From: Streptomyces sp. NBC_00249
GTDB lineage: Bacteria > Actinomycetota > Actinomycetes > Streptomycetales > Streptomycetaceae
NCBI RefSeq assembly: GCF_026342355.1
Contig: NZ_JAPEMV010000002.1
Span: forward strand, 930,001 to 994,000
Direction of reading: 5' to 3'
DNA: 64,000 bases
Both the position numbers and the translations under genes were made by a program. Shown here piece after piece: positions 19,872-27,755 of this stretch. Under the pieces are notes generated by a model. That model ran no database searches. It saw only the letters and a program-made list of their open reading frames with translations, and was not told where the DNA came from. Each line of letters starts with the position of its first letter. Position 1 is the first letter of the stretch.

Positions 19872-20747
19872 ATGCAGCGCCAGAGAGTCATCATCCGCAC
19901 CTTGGGCCTGGCGACGGCCGTCGCGCTGGCCGCGACCGCCTGCGGGCCGCAGAAGTCCGGTGCCGGGGCGGTCGCTCCGTCCGCCGCGTCACCCAGCGCT
20001 CCGGCCTCGGCCTCCCCCTCCTCCGACGGCAAGCCGGGCGAGTCCTCGCCCGCGCCGTCCCCCTCGCAGCCGCAGTCCCCTTCGGCGTCCGCATCGGCCC
20101 CGGCTTCCCCCGGCGTCAAGCCGATCATGGCGAACGGCGACGAGAGCGACCAGATCCGCGACCTCCAGGCCCGGCTGCGCCAGCTCAAGCTGATGTCGAC
20201 GGCCCCGACCGGCTTCTACGGGTCGAAGACCACCTCGGCGGTGAAGACCTTCCAGTCGCAGCACGGGCTGCCCGGCACGGGCTCCGTGGACGAGGCCACC
20301 TGGCAGAAGGTGCAGGGCCTCAGCAAGCAGCCGACGGAGGAGGAGCTGCGTCCGCCGACCACCAACGAGGTGGACGCCCCGGACCCGCGCTGCATGCAGG
20401 GCCGCGTCATGTGCATCAGCAAGGAGAGCCGCACCCTCGCCTGGATGATCGACGGCAAGGTCGTCTCCACGATGGACGTGCGCTTCGGCTCGGAGAACAC
20501 CCCGACCCGCGAGGGCGAGTTCAAGGTGGGCTGGAAGGCCAAGGAGTGGACGTCGACGATCTACCACACGTCGATGCCGTACTCGATGTTCTTCAGCGAC
20601 GGCCAGGCGGTGCACTACTCGTCGGACTTCGCGGCCCGCGGCTACGCGGGTGCCTCGCACGGCTGCGTGAACGTCCGGGACAAGGGGAAGCTGTCGGCGC
20701 TGTTCGACCAGGTGCAGGTCGGCGACAAGGTGGTCGTCTACTGGTGA
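19872..20747 (+). CDS. L,D-transpeptidase lipoprotein with peptidoglycan-binding domain
   Basis: A 291-residue lipoprotein. The signal sequence ends in the lipobox AATAC near residue 24, then comes a Ser/Pro/Ala linker to about residue 80. A PG_binding_1 domain follows (DQIRDLQARLRQLKLM near residue 95) and a YkuD domain from about residue 180. Catalytic residues are seen in VHYSSDF and SHGCVNVRD near residue 263. It forms 3-3 cross-links in peptidoglycan while anchored to the membrane. It shares layout with the secreted enzyme at 1155 but carries a lipid anchor instead of a cleaved signal. Confidence 0.92.
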   Translation: MQRQRVIIRTLGLATAVALAATACGPQKSGAGAVAPSAASPSAPASASPSSDGKPGESSPAPSPSQPQSPSASASAPASPGVKPIMANGDESDQIRDLQARLRQLKLMSTAPTGFYGSKTTSAVKTFQSQHGLPGTGSVDEATWQKVQGLSKQPTEEELRPPTTNEVDAPDPRCMQGRVMCISKESRTLAWMIDGKVVSTMDVRFGSENTPTREGEFKVGWKAKEWTSTIYHTSMPYSMFFSDGQAVHYSSDFAARGYAGASHGCVNVRDKGKLSALFDQVQVGDKVVVYW

Positions 20748-20767
20748 TCCACCGGTAGGACGTTGAG

Positions 20768-20806
20768 GGCGCGGGCAGGGCCGGGGGAACGTGCCCCGCC
20801 CGCGCC
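20768..20806 (+). terminator. Terminator after L,D-transpeptidase lipoprotein gene
   Basis: Nine-base perfect arms GGCGCGGGC (20768-20776) and GCCCGCGCC (20798-20806) with a second small pairing inside, 20 bases after the stop codon. No U tract, as is common in this group. The remaining 165 bases to the next gene show nothing else I recognise. Confidence 0.65.
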
Positions 20807-20971
20807 GGTTGCGCAGAGCCCAGGGGTACGGGGGGAACCCCGGCTCATGCGCGGCCGATGACCAGTCGGCTCGATATGTACTGCGCCGCCGGTTCGAAAA
20901 GTGTTACTGGCTCCGCACGGGCATGTTTCCGGGGACCTGCCGGAGCGTCCCGGCCCGGTGCCTAGGGCCCG

Positions 20972-21982
20972 TCAGCGGGTGCGGAAGCCGAGCCCGCCGC
21001 TCTGGGTGACCGGCGACGGGCTGATGACGGCGCTGCCCTGGTCGGCGGATCCGCCCTGCGGGGCGGTGCCCCGGGGGCTGCCGTCGAGCTGGGTGTCGCA
21101 GAAGCGGGAGACCTTCGCGAGGGCGCCCGCGAGTTTGACGAGGCGTTCGCGGCGGGAGTCGGTGATCTTGCCCGACTTGTAGTCCCGGCACAGCTCGGCC
21201 GGTCTGGCCTGGGCGTCCTTGTCCTTCTCCTGCTGCTGGTCCTGGTCCTTGCCGCCGGTGATGCCCTGGCGGTCGATGGACTTGTCCCGGCTGCCGTCCG
21301 TACCCGCGGTCGCGGGCGGCGCCTCCGACACGGAGGCGGCCCCCGACCCCGTGCCGGGAGTGATGCGGATCTCCTCGCCCGGGATCCGCGACGCCCCGGT
21401 GCCCGACGGGGCGAACGCCTCCGGACTGCCACTGGCGCCGCCCCCGTACTGGGGGGTGAGGAGCGGCTGCGGGATCAGGGTGGGGCCGGCGGTGTCCCCG
21501 GCGGGGGGCTGGTCCGTGTCGGCGCTGACCGAGACGGCCGGAGCGGGACCGGCCGTGTGGTGGGCGCCGCGGTCGAGGAGTCCGCTGCCGGCGACGGCGG
21601 CGAACCCGCCGACCGCGACCCCGGCCAGGGCGGCGGCCAGCCCGAACCGTACGGGCGTGCTGCTCCGCCGCTGCGCGGGGATCCGTACGGGCGGTACCGG
21701 GGCCAGGTCGATCAGGGGTTCGTGCGCGCGGGCGTCGCCGGCGGGCAGGTCGCGCGTCGGCGCGGGGCCGCGGGCGGCACGGAACGCGGCCAGGGCGGCG
21801 GCTTCGCCGGGCAGTTCCCCTCCGGCGTGCCGGGGCGGGGCCAGGGCGTCCAGGGCGGCACGCAGACGGGCGGCCTCGGCCCGGGCCCGGCGGTCGTCGC
21901 CCTGTGCGGGGCCGGCCGTCTCTCCGCGCAGCAGGCGGTCCGCCGCGGCGCCGTCCAGCCACCCCTTGTGCTCGTCGGCCAT
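20972..21982 (-). CDS. Membrane protein coupled to ECF sigma factor (putative anti-sigma)
   Basis: A 336-residue protein with one membrane span near residues 113-135 (FGLAAALAGVAVGGFAAVAG). The cytoplasmic N-terminus has a helical Arg/Ala-rich part (RRARAEAARLRAALDALAP); the outside part is long, low in complexity, rich in Gly, Ser and Pro, and ends with a charged region containing two Cys (ELCRDYKSG and SRFCDTQLDG). The ATG at 21982 overlaps the sigma factor stop codon. Topology and gene pairing suggest an anti-sigma factor or membrane sensor, although no ZAS zinc motif is visible, so this is inference. Confidence 0.65.
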   Translation of the reverse strand: MADEHKGWLDGAAADRLLRGETAGPAQGDDRRARAEAARLRAALDALAPPRHAGGELPGEAAALAAFRAARGPAPTRDLPAGDARAHEPLIDLAPVPPVRIPAQRRSSTPVRFGLAAALAGVAVGGFAAVAGSGLLDRGAHHTAGPAPAVSVSADTDQPPAGDTAGPTLIPQPLLTPQYGGGASGSPEAFAPSGTGASRIPGEEIRITPGTGSGAASVSEAPPATAGTDGSRDKSIDRQGITGGKDQDQQQEKDKDAQARPAELCRDYKSGKITDSRRERLVKLAGALAKVSRFCDTQLDGSPRGTAPQGGSADQGSAVISPSPVTQSGGLGFRTR

Positions 21983-22719
21983 CACATGTCCTTCTGCGTC
22001 CGCCAACGTGAATGCGTCACACCGGTTCGTTCCACGAGCTCCGCGGCCCTGGCGCGCTGCGCCGGTACGCCGTCGAGGTCGCCCTCCCGCGTCTGGCCAA
22101 CGGCATTATGGCCGACCCTCGCGCGGGAATCCGCTTCGTTTCCCGTCCCGTGACCGCCGGCCTCGGCGGCGAGCAGTTCGGCGAGCTTCTTCAGTCCGCG
22201 GTGCGCGGCGGTGCGGACGGCGCCGGGACGCTTGCCGAGGGTCTCGGCGGCGCTCTTGGCGTCGAGGCCGACGACGACGCGCAGGACGACGGCCTCGGCC
22301 TGGTCCTGCGGGAGCTGGGCTATGAGCGCCATGGTGCGGCCGGTGGAGAGGGCCTCCATGGCCTCGCCGGCGGTGTCGCAGTCGGCGGCGCGCCCGGTGA
22401 GCTCGGTCTCGTCGCCGCCGATGGCGGGGCGGCGGCCGCGCATGCGGATGTGGTCGAGGGCCCGGTTGCGGGCGATGCGGGCGGCCCAGCCGCGGAAGCG
22501 GTCGGCGTCGCCGGTGAAGGAGTCGAGGTCGCGGGCGATCTGCAGCCAGGCCTCGGAGGTCACGTCTTCCGCGTCGCCGTCACCGACGAGCGTCCGGACA
22601 TATCCGAGCAGGCGCGGGTGCACGGCGCGGTACACAGTCCGGAACGCACTCTCGTCGCCGTCCTGTGCCGCGAGCACCGCGGCGGTCAGCTCCGCGTCGT
22701 CCCCCAGCAAAGTCCCCAA
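21982..22719 (-). CDS. ECF RNA polymerase sigma factor
   Basis: About 245 residues. Region 2 spans residues 10-85 (FRTVYRAVHPRLLGYVRTLV, AEDVTSEAWLQIARDL, FRGWAARIARNRALDHIRMR). Region 4 lies near 125-185 with LPQDQAEAVVLRVVVGLDAK and the helix-turn-helix KRPGAVRTAAHRGLKKL. The C-terminal 50 residues are unlike sigma factors and disordered in look. Start chosen at TTG 22719 (LGTLLGDDAELTAAV, AGGA upstream); an earlier TTG at 22749 is possible. It directs transcription to a regulon unknown from sequence, probably controlled by the coupled membrane protein. Confidence 0.88.
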   Translation of the reverse strand: MGTLLGDDAELTAAVLAAQDGDESAFRTVYRAVHPRLLGYVRTLVGDGDAEDVTSEAWLQIARDLDSFTGDADRFRGWAARIARNRALDHIRMRGRRPAIGGDETELTGRAADCDTAGEAMEALSTGRTMALIAQLPQDQAEAVVLRVVVGLDAKSAAETLGKRPGAVRTAAHRGLKKLAELLAAEAGGHGTGNEADSRARVGHNAVGQTREGDLDGVPAQRARAAELVERTGVTHSRWRTQKDM

Positions 22720-23039
22720 CCCGTTCGACGTCCTGTACGTGTGGCGCAAATCCGCACGTTACGGCTTTCACGTACCTCTCGTCCACGAGTTGTACAACCA
22801 GCAACCAACCCTGCGCGGAGCGAGGTGTGACACAAAACGCACCCGAGGCGCTGACAGGAGTACGGGCTTGTCGCACGAGTCCGTGACGGATGGCGACCGG
22901 GGCCTCTCCTGTGGGGGGTGGCGGCCTCGGTCGCCCTCCCCTCTTCTGCCGGGTCCTACGCGTCCCCCGTCATCCTTTCGGCTCACTTCCGGGTGAAATC
23001 CTCACACGGGTACGGCACACGGTGTCGGAGATCGCTAGC
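22720..23039. other. Divergent intergenic region between ECF sigma factor and OHCU-type gene
   Basis: About 320 bases with no convincing gene. It is locally richer in A and T (around 22750-22830, with GTTGTACAACCAGCAACCAA), as expected for divergent promoters. On the plus side TAGCGT at 23035-23040 could be a -10 element. Confidence 0.4.
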
Positions 23040-23660
23040 GTGGCGGTACACCCGCGCCGCGCCCCGAGGAGACCTCCGCTGTCCAGCCCCCTTCCGGCAC
23101 AGGTCCGCGGCCCGGCCTCCACCCCCGCCTCCGGGCTGACGCGGCTGAACTCCCTGCCGTACGAGAGCGCCCGCGCCGCCCTGCTGCACTGCTGCGGCAG
23201 CCGCCGCTGGGCCCACCGGCTGGCCGCCCACCGCCCCTACCCCGACACCCCGTCGCTGCTGGCCGCGGCGGACGAGGCCGCGTACGACCTCTCCCAGGCC
23301 GACCTGACGGAGGCCCTGGCCGGGGAGTCCTCGGCGGAGCTGGGGCACGGCGCCCCGTACGCCGCGCTCCTCGCCCTCGACGCGGCGCGCGCGGAGTACG
23401 AGCGGACCTTCGGGCACGCCTTCGTGATCTGCCTGGACGGCCACCCGCCGGAGGAGCAGGTGGACCAGCTGCTGGCGGCGATCCGCCGCAGGATGGCTCA
23501 CGAGGTGGACGAGGAGCGCTCGATCTCGGCGGACGAACTGCGGCTGGTGGCCCGGTCCCGGCTGGTCCGGCTGCTGGACACGCTGGCCGGTCTGGGCGGC
23601 GTAGGGCCCGATGGGGGGCCGTCCGGGGCCGATTTCGGGCTATTCGCCCCTGTGGGATAG
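23040..23660 (+). CDS. OHCU decarboxylase-family protein
   Basis: About 206 residues. The core resembles 2-oxo-4-hydroxy-4-carboxy-5-ureidoimidazoline decarboxylase of the uric acid pathway: LTRLNSLPYESARAALLHCC, then AHRLAAHRPYPD (the catalytic-His region), DEAAYDLSQADLTEAL, and EYERTFGHAFVICLDGHP. No urate oxidase or HIU hydrolase gene is nearby, so the role in urate breakdown is unproven. The GTG at 23040 has GGAG nine bases upstream. A CTG at 23079 has a stronger GAGGAG seven bases before it and would remove 13 residues outside the domain, so the true start is open. Confidence 0.75.
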   Translation: MAVHPRRAPRRPPLSSPLPAQVRGPASTPASGLTRLNSLPYESARAALLHCCGSRRWAHRLAAHRPYPDTPSLLAAADEAAYDLSQADLTEALAGESSAELGHGAPYAALLALDAARAEYERTFGHAFVICLDGHPPEEQVDQLLAAIRRRMAHEVDEERSISADELRLVARSRLVRLLDTLAGLGGVGPDGGPSGADFGLFAPVG

Positions 23661-23812
23661 TCCGTCCGTGCCTGTTTGATCACACCGATGGACCCGGCGC
23701 AAGGGAACCGACAAAGCGTCGCTACGATGTCCGGGGCCGGAGGACCGTACCCGGCCGGGCCCGACCGACAAAGAAGCCGGCTGGCCCCCGCCCCGCTTCC
23801 GGAGGGTTTTCC

Positions 23813-24193
23813 GTGCCGGCTGGAACGTTGTACCGCGGCCGGGAAGGAATGTGGTCCTGGGTGGCTCATCGAGTCACCGGCGTCCTCATTTTCTTCTTCC
23901 TGTTCGTACACGTCCTCGACACCGCTCTCGTCCGCGTCTCCCCTGAGGCGTACGACGATGTCGTGGCTACCTACAAGACTCCGATCGTCGCGCTGCTGGA
24001 GTACGGCCTCGTCGCCGCCATCCTGTTCCACGCGCTCAACGGTCTCCGTGTCATCGCCGTGGACTTCTGGTCCAAGGGCCCGCGCTACCAGAAGCAGATG
24101 CTCTGGTCCGTCGTCGGCGTCTGGGTCGTGCTGATGGCCGGGGCCGTGTACCCCGTGCTGCACCACGCCTACCTCGAACTGTTCGGGAAGTGA
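23813..24193 (+). CDS. sdhC: Succinate dehydrogenase cytochrome b556 subunit
   Basis: A 126-residue membrane anchor of succinate dehydrogenase with three hydrophobic segments. The start GTG at 23813 has GGAGGG ahead. WSWVAHRVTGVLIFFFLFVH carries the conserved Ser, His and Arg of SdhC near the quinone and haem; the axial haem ligand is probably a His in FLFVHVLD or ILFHALNG. It opens the sdhCDAB operon and overlaps the next frame at its stop. The complex oxidises succinate to fumarate and passes electrons to menaquinone in the inner membrane. Confidence 0.95.
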   Translation: MPAGTLYRGREGMWSWVAHRVTGVLIFFFLFVHVLDTALVRVSPEAYDDVVATYKTPIVALLEYGLVAAILFHALNGLRVIAVDFWSKGPRYQKQMLWSVVGVWVVLMAGAVYPVLHHAYLELFGK

Positions 24194-24198
24194 CACGC

Positions 24199-24681
24199 AT
24201 GTCCTCTGACACTTCTTTCGAAAAGGGCATCGGTGACGTGGAGGGCGTGTCCCTCTACGACGTCGACAACCCGGCGCCGTACATCGAGGCCCCGCGCAAG
24301 CGGACCGGCAAGACGCCCCGCTCGACCCGCGGGAACTTCGAGATGGTCGCGTGGCTCTTCATGCGCCTCTCGGGCATCGTGCTCGTCGTCCTCGTCATCG
24401 GCCACCTGCTGATCCAGCTGGTGCTGGACGGCGGCGTCTCCAAGATCGGCTTCGCCTTCGTGGCCGGCCGCTGGGCGTCCCCGTTCTGGCAGGTCTGGGA
24501 CCTGCTGATGCTGTGGCTGGCCATGCTGCACGGCGCGAACGGTCTGCGTACCGTCATCAACGACTACGCGGAGCGCGCCAACACGCGGCTGTGGCTGAAG
24601 GGCCTGCTCTACACCGCCACGGTGTTCACCATCCTTCTGGGCACGCTGGTGATCTTCACCTTCGACCCGAACATCCGCTAG
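24199..24681 (+). CDS. sdhD: Succinate dehydrogenase hydrophobic anchor subunit
   Basis: A 160-residue protein with a hydrophilic N-terminus of about 45 residues and three membrane spans. FEMVAWLFMRLSGIVLVVLV and LAMLHGANGLRTVINDY are typical of the anchor, the latter with the His that can bind haem. ATG at 24199 is preferred (GAAG upstream); a GTG at 24190 overlaps the sdhC stop and would add three residues. It pairs with SdhC to bind haem and quinone. Confidence 0.94.
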   Translation: MSSDTSFEKGIGDVEGVSLYDVDNPAPYIEAPRKRTGKTPRSTRGNFEMVAWLFMRLSGIVLVVLVIGHLLIQLVLDGGVSKIGFAFVAGRWASPFWQVWDLLMLWLAMLHGANGLRTVINDYAERANTRLWLKGLLYTATVFTILLGTLVIFTFDPNIR

Positions 24682-24704
24682 GCAACGGGGCTGAGGCGAA
24701 CCAA

Positions 24705-26459
24705 ATGAAGATCCACAAGTACGACACCGTGATCGTCGGCGCCGGTGGCGCGGGCATGCGCGCCGCCATCGAGTCGACGAAGCGCAGCCGCACCGCCGTG
24801 CTGACGAAGCTCTACCCCACCCGCTCCCACACGGGCGCCGCGCAGGGCGGCATGGCCGCCGCGCTCGCCAACGTGGAAGAGGACAACTGGGAGTGGCACA
24901 CCTTCGACACGGTCAAGGGCGGTGACTACCTGGTCGACCAGGACGCCGCCGAGATCCTGGCGAAGGAGGCCATCGACGCGGTCCTCGACCTCGAGAAGAT
25001 GGGCCTGCCGTTCAACCGCACCCCGGACGGCACCATCGACCAGCGCCGCTTCGGCGGCCACTCCCGCAACCACGGCGAGGCCCCGGTCCGCCGGTCCTGC
25101 TACGCCGCGGACCGCACCGGCCACATGATCCTCCAGACGCTGTACCAGAACTGCGTCAAGGAGGGCGTGGAGTTCTTCAACGAGTTCTACGTCCTGGACC
25201 AGCTCCTGGTCGAGGTGGACGGCGTCAAGAAGTCGGCCGGCGTGGTCGCGTACGAGCTCGCCACCGGCGAGATCCACGTGTTCCAGGCGAAGTCCGTCAT
25301 CTACGCCTCCGGCGGCACCGGCAAGTTCTTCAAGGTGACCTCCAACGCGCACACCCTCACGGGTGACGGCCAGGCGGCCTGCTACCGCCGCGGCCTGCCG
25401 CTCGAGGACATGGAGTTCTTCCAGTTCCACCCGACGGGCATCTGGCGCATGGGCATCCTGCTGACGGAGGGCGCCCGCGGTGAGGGCGGCATCCTCCGCA
25501 ACAAGGACGGCGAGCGCTTCATGGAGAAGTACGCGCCGGTCATGAAGGACCTCGCGTCCCGTGACGTCGTCTCGCGCTCCATCTACACCGAGATCCGTGA
25601 GGGCCGCGGCTGCGGTCCCGCCGGTGACCACGTGTACCTGGACCTGACGCACCTGCCGCCGGAGCAGCTCGACGCGAAGCTCCCGGACATCACCGAGTTC
25701 GCGCGCACCTACCTGGGCATCGAGCCGTACACGGACCCGATCCCGATCCAGCCCACCGCGCACTACGCCATGGGCGGCATCCCGACCAACGTCGAGGGTG
25801 AGGTCCTCATGGACAACACCACCGTCGTCCCGGGCCTGTACGCGGCCGGCGAGGTCGCCTGCGTGTCGGTGCACGGCGCGAACCGCCTGGGCACCAACTC
25901 GCTGCTCGACATCAACGTCTTCGGCAAGCGCTCCGGCATCGCCGCCGCGAAGTACGCGCACGAGAACGACTACGTCGAGCTGCCGGAGAACCCGGCGCAG
26001 CAGGTGATCGACCTGGTCGAGCAGCTGCGCGACTCCACGGGCAACGAGCGGGTCGCCGACCTGCGTCTGGAGCTCCAGGAGACGATGGACGCGAACGTGA
26101 TGGTCTTCCGTACGGAGCAGACCATCAAGACCGCCGTCGAGAAGATCGCGGAACTGCGCGCGCGCTACAAGAACGTGTCCGTCCAGGACAAGGGCAAGCG
26201 CTTCAACACGGACCTGCTGGAAGCCATCGAGCTGGGCAACCTGCTCGACCTGGCCGAGGTCATGGCCGTGTCCGCGCTCGCGCGCAAGGAGTCGCGCGGT
26301 GGTCACTACCGCGAGGACTACCCCAACCGCGACGACGTCAACTTCATGCGCCACACCATGGCGTACCGCGAGGTGGACGGCAACGGCACGGACTCGGTCC
26401 GGCTCGACTACAAGCCCGTCGTCGTCACCCGCTACCAGCCGATGGAGCGTAAGTACTGA
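24705..26459 (+). CDS. sdhA: Succinate dehydrogenase flavoprotein subunit
   Basis: A 584-residue flavoprotein. The dinucleotide fold is VIVGAGGAGMRAAIE near residue 10. The covalent FAD site is the His in RSHTGAAQGGMAAAL near residue 42. Substrate-site residues lie in HPTGIWRMGIL and TEGARGEGGIL, and HYAMGGIPTNVEGEV binds the C4-dicarboxylate near residue 352. The C-terminal helical domain contains ESRGGHYREDYPNRDD. Normal length. The stop codon overlaps the sdhB start (TGATG). It acts on the cytoplasmic face and links the citric acid cycle to respiration. Confidence 0.98.
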   Translation: MKIHKYDTVIVGAGGAGMRAAIESTKRSRTAVLTKLYPTRSHTGAAQGGMAAALANVEEDNWEWHTFDTVKGGDYLVDQDAAEILAKEAIDAVLDLEKMGLPFNRTPDGTIDQRRFGGHSRNHGEAPVRRSCYAADRTGHMILQTLYQNCVKEGVEFFNEFYVLDQLLVEVDGVKKSAGVVAYELATGEIHVFQAKSVIYASGGTGKFFKVTSNAHTLTGDGQAACYRRGLPLEDMEFFQFHPTGIWRMGILLTEGARGEGGILRNKDGERFMEKYAPVMKDLASRDVVSRSIYTEIREGRGCGPAGDHVYLDLTHLPPEQLDAKLPDITEFARTYLGIEPYTDPIPIQPTAHYAMGGIPTNVEGEVLMDNTTVVPGLYAAGEVACVSVHGANRLGTNSLLDINVFGKRSGIAAAKYAHENDYVELPENPAQQVIDLVEQLRDSTGNERVADLRLELQETMDANVMVFRTEQTIKTAVEKIAELRARYKNVSVQDKGKRFNTDLLEAIELGNLLDLAEVMAVSALARKESRGGHYREDYPNRDDVNFMRHTMAYREVDGNGTDSVRLDYKPVVVTRYQPMERKY

Positions 26460-27217
26460 TGGCCACCCCCACCCTGGACAAGATGGAGGCGGCGGCCGCC
26501 GCCTCGCCGTTCATCACGGTGACCTTCCGGATCCGCCGGTTCAACCCGGAGGTCTCGGAGGAGTCGACCTGGCAGGACTTCCAGGTCGAGATCGACCCGA
26601 AGGAGCGCGTGCTCGACGGTCTCCACAAGATCAAGTGGGACCTCGACGGCACGCTGACCTTCCGCCGCTCCTGCGCGCACGGCATCTGCGGCTCCGACGC
26701 GATGCGGATCAACGGCAAGAACAGGCTCGCCTGCAAGACGCTGATCAAGGACATCAACCCGGAGAAGCCGATCACCGTCGAGGCCATCAAGGGCCTCACG
26801 GTGATGAAGGACCTTGTCGTCGACATGGAGCCCTTCTTCCAGGCGTACCGCGACGTCATGCCGTTCCTGGTCACCAAGGGCAACGAGCCGACGCGTGAGC
26901 GCCTGCAGTCCGCCGAGGACCGCGAGCGCTTCGACGACACCACCAAGTGCATCCTGTGCGCCGCGTGCACGTCCTCGTGCCCGGTGTTCTGGAACGACGG
27001 CCAGTACTTCGGCCCGGCGGCGATCGTCAACGCGCACCGCTTCATCTTCGACTCGCGCGACGAGGCCGGCGAGCAGCGGCTGGAGATCCTGAACGACAAG
27101 GACGGCGTGTGGCGCTGCCGCACGACCTTCAACTGCACCGACGCGTGCCCCCGTGGCATCGAGGTCACGAAGGCCATCCAGGAAGTCAAGCGCGCACTGA
27201 TCACCCGCCGCTTCTGA
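26459..27217 (+). CDS. sdhB: Succinate dehydrogenase iron-sulfur subunit
   Basis: A 252-residue protein with the plant-ferredoxin domain first: SCAHGICGSDAMRINGKNRL supplies ligands of the [2Fe-2S] cluster near residues 68-90. The bacterial ferredoxin-like domain has CILCAACTSSCP near residue 164 and FNCTDACPRGIEV near residue 225 for the [4Fe-4S] and [3Fe-4S] clusters. It carries electrons from FAD to the membrane quinone. Last gene of the operon, followed by a strong hairpin. Confidence 0.98.
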   Translation: MATPTLDKMEAAAAASPFITVTFRIRRFNPEVSEESTWQDFQVEIDPKERVLDGLHKIKWDLDGTLTFRRSCAHGICGSDAMRINGKNRLACKTLIKDINPEKPITVEAIKGLTVMKDLVVDMEPFFQAYRDVMPFLVTKGNEPTRERLQSAEDRERFDDTTKCILCAACTSSCPVFWNDGQYFGPAAIVNAHRFIFDSRDEAGEQRLEILNDKDGVWRCRTTFNCTDACPRGIEVTKAIQEVKRALITRRF

Positions 27218-27240
27218 CCTTCCTGACGCCTCTCTCGCAC

Positions 27241-27300
27241 GGCTCGGCCCTGACGGGCCTCCCCGGCTTCGAGAGGCTGCGCCGGACTCCGTCCGGCGGT
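27241..27300. repeat. Dispersed intergenic repeat, partial copy after sdhB
   Basis: GGCCCTGACGGGCCT through GCCGGACTCCGTCCGGCGGT closely matches 54444-54500. It is the left portion of the composite repeat also found at 48852. Located between the sdhB stop and its terminator. Confidence 0.65.
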
Positions 27301-27322
27301 CTCGGCTGAGGCCGCCGGACCA

Positions 27323-27366
27323 CCGAAGGCCCCGTACCCGGACACGTTCCGGGGCGGGGCCTTCGG
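27323..27366 (+). terminator. Terminator of the sdhCDAB operon
   Basis: Perfect 12-base arms CCGAAGGCCCCG (27323-27334) and CGGGGCCTTCGG (27355-27366), with further pairing inside the loop. It also ends the opposing gene whose stop is at 27378. Confidence 0.85.
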
Positions 27367-27377
27367 CGTGCTCGCTC

Positions 27378-27755
27378 TCAGACGGTCTGCTCGATGTGCT
27401 CGAAGATATCGGCGTCCGTCTGCTGCTGCCACTCCGGCAGCGCGTCCCAATCGGCCACGTAGCCGGGCTTCGGATCGTCGATGTGCTTGTGGATCTGCGC
27501 GGTCCAGCACAGCGCGACGAACCGGCCCTTCTGCTCGCGGCTGAGCTTGTCGGTCCGGCCTCCGCTCACCCGGACGAAATCGCGCACCTGGCCGTACACG
27601 GCCGCAGCGGATTCCCGTTCCCACTCCGGAGTTTCGTCCCAGGACGCGATATAGCCCGGCTTTGGCTCACCCGGGTAGTGCTTCTTCACGCCGGCGATCC
27701 ACGCTTCGCGGAAGGTCCGGCCGTTCTCGACGGTCGTCACGTGATGCTCCTTCAT
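27378..27755 (-). CDS. Hypothetical protein with internal duplication, coupled to XRE regulator
   Basis: A 125-residue soluble protein I cannot assign. It is built from two similar halves: KPGYIASWDETPEWERESAA near residue 33 and KPGYVADWDALPEWQQQTDA near residue 94, each followed by a helix (VYGQVRDFV and IFEHIEQTV). Thus each unit is a Lys-Pro-Gly-Tyr, Trp-Asp, Pro-Glu-Trp module. Its ATG shares bases with the regulator stop codon (TGATG), so the two are co-translated and probably act together, perhaps as regulator and partner. No signal peptide or membrane span. Confidence 0.75.
   Translation of the reverse strand: MKEHHVTTVENGRTFREAWIAGVKKHYPGEPKPGYIASWDETPEWERESAAAVYGQVRDFVRVSGGRTDKLSREQKGRFVALCWTAQIHKHIDDPKPGYVADWDALPEWQQQTDADIFEHIEQTV

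Noticed and set aside
20880..20945. GGTTCGAAA resembling a tRNA T-loop
   Set aside because: No matching acceptor, anticodon or D arms can be drawn around it; taken as chance or a remnant too short to call.
24678..26354. 558-codon open frame antisense to sdhA
   Set aside because: High-GC third positions create long stop-free antisense frames; the translation is Val/Leu/Asp/Arg-rich with no domain, while sdhA on the other strand is complete.
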